From assembly GCF_009905375.1 (NCBI RefSeq), contig NC_133653.1, positions 58,044,673 through 58,108,672 on the forward strand: a stretch of DNA of 64,000 nt, given 5' to 3'. Position 1 is the stretch's first letter. Each line of letters begins with the position of its first letter. A program made the translations under genes and the position numbers. Of this stretch, positions 57,757-64,000 are shown in pieces. Origin of the DNA: Apium graveolens. Its lineage: Eukaryota > Streptophyta > Magnoliopsida > Apiales > Apiaceae. The notes under the pieces are model-generated. The model was not told the origin of the DNA and did not search any database. It saw only the letters and a program-made list of their open reading frames with translations.

Positions 57757-58957
57757 AAACTTTAAGGGTTTCGAGGCATGAAACGCAACGGAAAGTGTAA
57801 TTAAAAATGTGAAAAACCAGAATTTTCGAAACCCACCGCAACATCCATGTGAAAAATAAATATTTAATTCGTAGATCAGATTGTTTACGTTAAGAAGCTT
57901 TACAAATTGATTGACTGATGGAGATGCAAAACTTGTTCAATCACCATGCATCCCGCCCTCGCGATCTACGCTCTATTGGTATCCACACGAATGCTTGAAC
58001 TCCAAGATGAGATATGTACTAGTACAAATAGTCACTTCTTACTCTCTCTCTCCATCTTATCTCTTGGTGGCTAGGGTTTTAGTATAAGACTTGCATTCAA
58101 AATCAGCCACACAAGAGATATTATATAGAGAGAGTAGAAAAATGAATTATAACTCTGAACTAATTAGGAGTTATTATTAATTCGAAATTCCCATTTGTAT
58201 AATAATTAAGTCTTACTTAATTATTTAACAACTGGATTTTATAATAATACACTACGCCATAAATGTCCTATCTCAACATCTGGGAGGGGGTGTTGGCTTA
58301 GCGTATGTTGCTGGAGGTATGAAATTTTCACCCTAGCGCAACACCGATTGAATAAATGTAACCATAGCCACACATGTATGTTGTCTTACATTAATAAGGG
58401 TGTTTACCACAACAACATACTATATCGTGTTACCTTAGACATAAAATTTTAATTTTAAACAAAAATTATTTTTTTCAAAAAATATTTAATCTTATAAAAT
58501 AATTTATTGAATTGACTTAGAAAGTAAAAGCATATCAAATAAATGATTTATTTCCATTTTAAAAAAAATAAAATTATTTATCTGAATTTAAATTAATTCA
58601 TTTTACTTAATTAATATATCAAATATTTGTAAATCACTAAAATATTTATTTATAGAATTTAAAATTATTTAACAGTTTTAATTTTTTTAAAATAATATAA
58701 GTAATGAATTAGTTGTAATAATTATAATTTGGGAAATAAAAAATATTATAAAATTATTATTAAAAAAGTGCTTGAATTGGCATATGGGTTGGGCTGTTGA
58801 AACAATTACGGGTTGGGCTGTTGAAATATTTGGGTTCGACTGAGTGGGGATTTAAAAAATTGAAGCAAAATTAAAGGGGAAAATCGATTTGGGTAAATTT
58901 TACGCTCCCTCCCATTTCAGATGGAGCAGCGAAATCCGAGGAAAGAAAATTAGAGGG

Positions 58958-59390
58958 GTGTATTCAATCAAGATTTTAAATGATTTTTTTGGATTTCTGA
59001 AATCAAGAGATATTCAATTTGGATTTTAAAAAATCCTTTAAAATCTGATGGTATTCAATAAAGATTAGAAAAAGTCTATTAAAATCTAAGTGTATTCAAT
59101 TTAGATTTTAAAAAGTTGACTCAAATCTGGCGGTATTCAATTTGGATTTTTAAAAATCCATCAAAATCTGATGGTATTCAAAGTCGGTGGATTTTTTTTT
59201 ATTTGAAAAAGTGGTGGATTTTGATGGATTTGCTAGTTCATTTTTAATCTTTTGAAATCTCTTTAAAATACATGACTCTGCAAGATTTTTTTATCAACTC
59301 CGACAAAATCCACGAACAATTAAAATCAGTGAAAATCTTTTAAAATCTATGAATTATTTTCAATACTTTAAAATCTGAAATGAATACACC
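58958..59390. mobile_element. MITE-like element with internal tandem repeats
   Basis: Terminal inverted repeats GGTGTATTCA and TGAATACACC. The inside consists of about four imperfect ~57-bp units (GGTATTCAATTTGGATTTTAA...AAATCTGAT). No ORF. Nested in the CACTA-like element. Confidence 0.6.
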
Positions 59391-61720
59391 ACCTTTAGGG
59401 TTCAACGAGTAACGAGTTCGGGTTGACAGTTCAAACTCTCTACCGTTTTCAAGCTCCGGTTTGTATATATATTGTTTGTATACTTTGTCGATGTAAGTAA
59501 TTTTATGTTTTCAATTGTATTCCCTCACTCTCTTTCTCTCTCCCTCTCCCTCTCCCCCTTCCCTCTCGCTGTTTGTGTGTTTTAACCAAATTGTTTGTTT
59601 AATTATGTAATTGCTGAATTTGTTGTCGTATACACTCTAGATCTGAAGTTTTGCTATATGTATTTTTATTGTCTCACTCGTATTCATTCTAGAAGATTTA
59701 TTTTACTGTCTTATTTTTTGTAATTACTCGAAGATAAATAGTTGCTCCATATTACTGCATATTCAGATTATGTTCTTGCTAAATTGTTTGATTTATATAT
59801 TTCTTTAGTTTAACAAATATAGTGTGTGACTGCTTATAGTCATAGATGGAGAGGTTTGGATTTGAATTTGATTAATTTTAGCGGTTAGTGGATGTATGAA
59901 CTTAACAATCATTGTCTATCATGATTTTGCAGTACAATACACTATTGTATCTTTACCTTGTGAAGACGTTTACTGGCCATCGCACTTTGTTCTGGTTTTA
60001 GTTAATTGTTTAGGGGCTAAAATGGATTTATTAAATTAACCAGGTTCCGTGAAGATCGCAAAGCAATGTTTGATGGCAAACTAGATAAAACAGTTGTTTA
60101 GAAAATATTTGGTCTTGCTGTTTATTAAAAAAAAGTGTTTCCTAAAGAAAATTGTTTTATGGACTTATAATTTACAAAGTTTACATAACACAACATATAA
60201 AATGGTTAGGAACACATTGGTTCATTGGATCTTATTTGAACTTTATGGCTATTATTAAAATTTGTGTGCCTTGTATGGATGGAATAATATTGGAAAATTA
60301 TGGTAATTATCTCACAACTAGGTGATCATCCAAAATATTACAGAGCTAGGTGATCTTCTCTCTTTATCTCTACCTCTCTCTCACTCTATTTCCCTTACTA
60401 AATCAACGTATCGTTCATTGTGTTTGATTGAATTCATTATGTTTGTTTTGTAAATTGAACCTGTGATTTGTGATATTAAGGTATTTGTTGCCTACTAATA
60501 TACAGTGACTAAACACTTTCTCTCTTCTTGGTTTGTGCCTATCACAAGAAACAATGTACTTAACTAGGTCAAATTTCTTATCCTGGTATTTTTATCTTAC
60601 AGGTCTTGAAATTTGAGTATATATTTCAATGATCCCCGAGATCTGCACTATTATGTATGGAAGAGATGACAACAAGACCTGCAAGAAATTCCAGCTTCCC
60701 ACTATTTCAATGAGGTATTGTTTTTTGTATTACATTTAGTCTTGTAGTAATAGATGCACTTCCATTTCCTGTTTCTGACTCATGCTGATGCATGCTATGA
60801 CTGCAATTTTTAGTCCAGAACTTTCAGTTCTCCCATTCCAGTTATTGAACATAGATACCATACTTTCTTTTATCTTTGTGAATCATGAGAATACATGTTC
60901 TCTTATATGGAAAAATTATACACTTATAATTATGTTACATGCAGGCATTTGATTTTACAATACGCAAACACTCATCAAGCCTAAGCTTTAGGTGATGTAG
61001 GCGCAATACTGATTTTTTTATTGCATTATGCACTAATAACTGTCTAAATTAGTAGTTGTTAGTATAACATCTATAAACATTCTTTGGTTACCACTAAACT
61101 CAACTATATTTTCTGGTTACCACTAAACTCAATTGTATTTTCAGTTTCAGGTCAGTATCAAGTCACTATAGCGGGGGCTGTATTTTCTCTTTCGCACCGG
61201 TTTCAACTTCTATTCGGAAATATGAGTGTCATCAATGAACTTTCTCCATTGCTAAAAGTTTTAATTATCTACAGGCTTTTCTCCTATAGTTGTTTTCATC
61301 ATGAGTTTACAATTTTGTAATGTGTTCGTCATACTTCTGTGATGTCGGACATGGACTGCATATCGCTCCACATTATAGTTATGCTTGAGAACATTTATTT
61401 AAAATTTTGTTTGAGCTATGTACTCAACTAGTTAACTATGTTATTTCTAGGTTAGCCTACCCGTTATGCGGGTTCATCCAATTTGTAAAGCACTGAGATA
61501 TTTGTTTGAAATTTTGTTTGAGCTATATACTGCTTACAAAGATTCATGAGTTTAAATTTATATTTATATTTTGGATTTAAATATTTGTCTATTTATAATT
61601 ATATTTGTGAAAATTAATGAAAAATAAGCAACAAAAAAACTATTGAATATGAATTTTTAAAAATTATTTATGTGGGCCCACGTGACTGCTCACCATTATT
61701 AAAGAAATTTTTAGATCTTT
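59391..61720. other. Possible captured gene fragments inside the CACTA-like element
   Basis: A CT-rich stretch (59522-59572), like a 5' untranslated region, precedes several exon-like pieces with splice-like borders: 60602-60714 (ACAG before, GTATTG after), 60945-60990 and ~61153-61275. No protein is recognised and the pieces do not join into a clear frame, so this is only a suggestion. The rest is AT-rich with nothing identifiable. Confidence 0.25.
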
Positions 61721-62984
61721 TACAACACAAAAAATATGTTACTATAGAGTCCAAAAATGTTGCTATTGATATCTATATTAACAAAATATGCTATGTTGAA
61801 ATAGAGTAGTTGTTATGTTACTACAGATATCTATACTAACTAGCTACCTACAAGTTAGCATAGCTTTGATGTTGCCTTAGGTCTTTTTGGGCCTTTAGCA
61901 ATATTTTTTTGGTTCTATAGATATTAGTAAATTCGAATATTATTATTTATCTAATTAGTTAAGTCATACTTAATTAGTATTATAAATAATTTGAATTACT
62001 TTAATTTAATTTAAATTCAATTTAAATTATATAATCCTTCAAACATTCTTTGTGTGTGACCTTATAGGTTATTATTACGTCGGAAACGAATTTTAAATCT
62101 AATTTAATATCGTAAACAATGAGCGGCATCTAGTAATACATAATTGCTAGCCAATTAATAATAATTGAATCAGTGATCGATTAAATATTTCATGAATAAT
62201 ATATAATATAATATAATCCCTTTAATCATATATCATGGATTAAACTAAAGGCACGTAATGTGTCATCCACGTCATAGTTAAATCTAGTTTTTCTTGATCA
62301 ATGAGTAGTCTACCATATCAAATCAACATTTGAGTGCAGCCACACATTTAATAGTCTAGCTCACACAAGATTCCAATAATACTACTCCTAAAATTAGGAG
62401 GGTTAAATATTTTCCAGATCATTTGTATTTCTCATACAATTCATAATATACCCGAAATATACTTTTATCATTACTCGGTCAAAGATAGCTTTTAATTGAA
62501 ATCAAGGTACATTAATTCTTGTATAAAAATATAATGATTTCAAGTCTAAGGACCATTACATCATTATCACAATAATAATTACTTATGACACAACATACAT
62601 GTAGATTTCTTTCCTGCACCATGTACATTTACATCTGCCTGTGTTTTTTAACTTTGGTATTACTACCTATGATTAATAAGATGTGATCATCAGTCAACAA
62701 ACACACCAGTCTTAATGTATTATTATTATCCCTTAATAATAATAATCGACTAGGGACCTTTAAAAATATTGATACTATTATCATAATCTCATTTCTAGGT
62801 CACGTACTTAGAAATATAGAATTCATATCATATTTCTAGAATATTTATTAATCTAACTTTATATCGTAGTAAATTAAGACATAGTAAATTATACAGGGAA
62901 TAATTGATAGAATATAAATATCAATAATTCAAATGTCTTAAACTAAAATATTATAGTGTTGTCTCTAGGGCATTGACACTAACA

Positions 62985-63518
62985 AAACTCACGTCAATGA
63001 AATAATTTAATTGAAAACAAGTCACCATCTGCAAGAATTTTAATATTTGTATCAGTGATAAGGGCATACAAAATTGGGTTATAATTATCCAAGGTATAAT
63101 AATCTAAAGCAGAGAACATATATACAACAAGAAAAACAACCATTACAACCCCACAAACCCTAAAAAAGTATGATAAACATAAGAATGCTATAAAACAAGG
63201 CTGCAAAAGTAATGAATGGATGATATACTAGTGTAAACCACACAACTTGCAGCAATTCCGGCAGTTAAGCCACACAACTTGCAATTTTCGTAGTTAAGCC
63301 ACACAATCTGCAGAAATTGGATAGTTCAGGTACACACTTTGTACTTTACTAATATTAATATTATTATTTTTAATTAGTTTCATATCAACTTGGTATGACA
63401 AACTAAAATAATATTAACATATTTGATTTAAAATATAGCCCATAACTTATATGTTCACTAAATTTTATATAATTATTATTTATATAATTTTAGCCAACAT
63501 CATTCAAGATGCTTTTAC
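62985..63518. other. Unassigned AT-rich sequence
   Basis: Right flank of LTR-E. It could be the continuation of Copia-D. A minus-strand 70-codon frame (62994-63206) with a hydrophobic run is not supported as a gene. A short tandem repeat lies at 63236-63345. Confidence 0.4.
63236..63345. repeat. Short tandem repeat, ~31-bp unit
   Basis: Three to four imperfect units of the form CCACACAACTTGCA...GTTAAG. The third and fourth units are degenerate (CACACAATCTGCAG, TACACACTTTGTAC). Confidence 0.6.
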
Positions 63519-63964
63519 TATAACACCCCTGTCCCGCATCGAGGAGATTCGGGACATCTATTCTGTATATAAGGCAAAATGCCACTGCTACTTGTACCAA
63601 AAAATATTACGACCTTTTAGGGGTCGGGGCTTGTTGTTTATCCAAGTTGGATACATTTGGGGCAATATGCTTCAGCTTATTTCGGACTTGGAACCATGAA
63701 TTGACCCGACTTTTGAAAAATGATGAAGATTTGACCTGGGTTATCAAAATTGGTATTCCGTATGTGTGTTTGTAAGGTCTACGAGGATGTCAATCCTATA
63801 AGAATGGTGTTTGTAAAATCACATATCGATAAAAATAACAGTATTTGGGGCCTTTATAGATACAAGTCAACAACTAATGTGTACCAAATTTCTAGTTTTT
63901 TTGGACTAACCTGTGGTAAGTTGTTGGGTTCAGTATGCATCTGGTTGTGCGCTTGGGTGTTATA
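63519..63964 (+). repeat. 446-bp LTR-like unit
   Basis: Bounded by perfect 10-bp inverted ends TATAACACCC and GGGTGTTATA, and followed at 63969-63980 by ATATCAGAGCCA, which resembles a primer-binding site. Small LTRs of this build occur in TRIM or LARD elements. The partner LTR would lie beyond the window. The terminal TG/CA are changed to TA/TA, so it is probably old. Confidence 0.5.
63531..63572 (+). promoter_or_regulatory. USE-like element plus TATA box in the LTR-like unit
   Basis: GTCCCGCATCG at 63531-63541 differs by one base from the plant snRNA upstream element RTCCCACATCG. TATATAA follows at 63566-63572, 24 bp further on. This resembles a plant snRNA-type promoter, here inside a repeat. 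Confidence 0.4.
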
Positions 63965-64000
63965 AATAATATCAGAGCCAACTCTCAAAATCTTGCTTCA

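Larger units (their letters stand above)
58250..61920. mobile_element. CACTA-like non-autonomous element
   Basis: The left end is CACTACGCCATAAATG, typical of CACTA (En/Spm) transposons, with ATA on both sides (58247-58249 and 61921-61923). Subterminal sequence on both ends repeats TGTTGC-TAGG-like motifs in opposite orientation (left 58300-58440, right 61740-61905). The right terminus (GGTTCTATAG) is degenerate, so its exact position is uncertain by ~10 bp. No transposase ORF. Confidence 0.55.
57762..62984 (-). repeat. LTR-E: solo LTR interrupted by a CACTA-like element
   Basis: On the minus strand it starts TGTTAGTGTCAATGCCC and ends ...GAAACCCTTAA (terminal CA changed). It is flanked by perfect AAACT duplications at 57757-57761 and 62985-62989. 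No primer-binding site, polypurine tract or coding region is seen, so it is a solo LTR. Own length is ~1.55 kb once the CACTA-like insert is removed. A TATA-like TATATAAT lies near 58123 (minus). The family is not assigned with certainty. Confidence 0.75.

Noticed and set aside
59522..59572. CT-rich tract as an independent microsatellite
   Set aside because: Irregular units. It is more like a leader-type pyrimidine stretch, so it is listed only within the possible captured gene fragments.
62994..63206. 70-codon minus-strand ORF with a hydrophobic run
   Set aside because: Short, AT-rich and unsupported by any family or by flanking gene signals.

Overview
This window is plant nuclear DNA made almost entirely of nested LTR retrotransposons, with no recognisable complete host gene. 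Evidence for a plant: primer-binding sites matching plant initiator-Met tRNA, Tekay/Del-type Gypsy pol with a C-terminal chromodomain-like tail, SIRE/Maximus-type Copia elements with an extra long ORF after pol, and a CACTA-like element. It is probably a eudicot with a large genome. The species cannot be told from the sequence.

Layout (element names are mine). 1-2866: remnant of a SIRE-type Copia (Copia-C, minus strand) carrying a piece of Gypsy LTR. 2867-55496: Gypsy-1 (plus strand), with a 5' LTR short at its outer end, internal region 5847-11026, and a 3' LTR split by everything nested inside it. 12791-54139: Gypsy-2 (minus strand), inserted in the Gypsy-1 3' LTR with a 5-bp target duplication (one mismatch). 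Inside Gypsy-2, Copia-A (14912-32479, minus, duplication GATTC) sits in the left LTR and Copia-B (33908-45772, plus, duplication TAAG plus one variable base) sits near the 3' end of pol. Copia-A is itself interrupted by a 4.5-kb solo LTR (LTR-F, 20610-25151, duplication ATAAT). Nesting is therefore four deep.

Right of Gypsy-1 lie two convergent gene-tail fragments (55497-55998), a decayed third SIRE-type copy (Copia-D, 55999-57756), a solo LTR (LTR-E, 57762-62984, duplication AAACT) that holds a CACTA-like element with an inner MITE-like repeat, and finally a 446-bp LTR-like unit at 63519-63964.

Nearly all gag and pol genes are broken by stops, frameshifts or changed catalytic residues, so none of these copies looks autonomous. 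Hand comparison of LTR pairs gives about 28 differences in 596 bp for Copia-B, about 6% for samples of Gypsy-1 and Gypsy-2, and less for Copia-A, which agrees with the nesting order.

The most interesting signals concern the SIRE-type copies. (1) Copies A, B and C have a candidate TATA box just upstream of the ATG of the ORF after pol, suggesting a separate transcription unit. (2) Each lineage carries its own ~10-bp motif, repeated many times in both orientations, in the LTRs, linkers and variable coding stretches alike. (3) The product of this ORF looks coiled-coil and charged, without clear membrane segments, so the usual label 'env-like' is not supported here.
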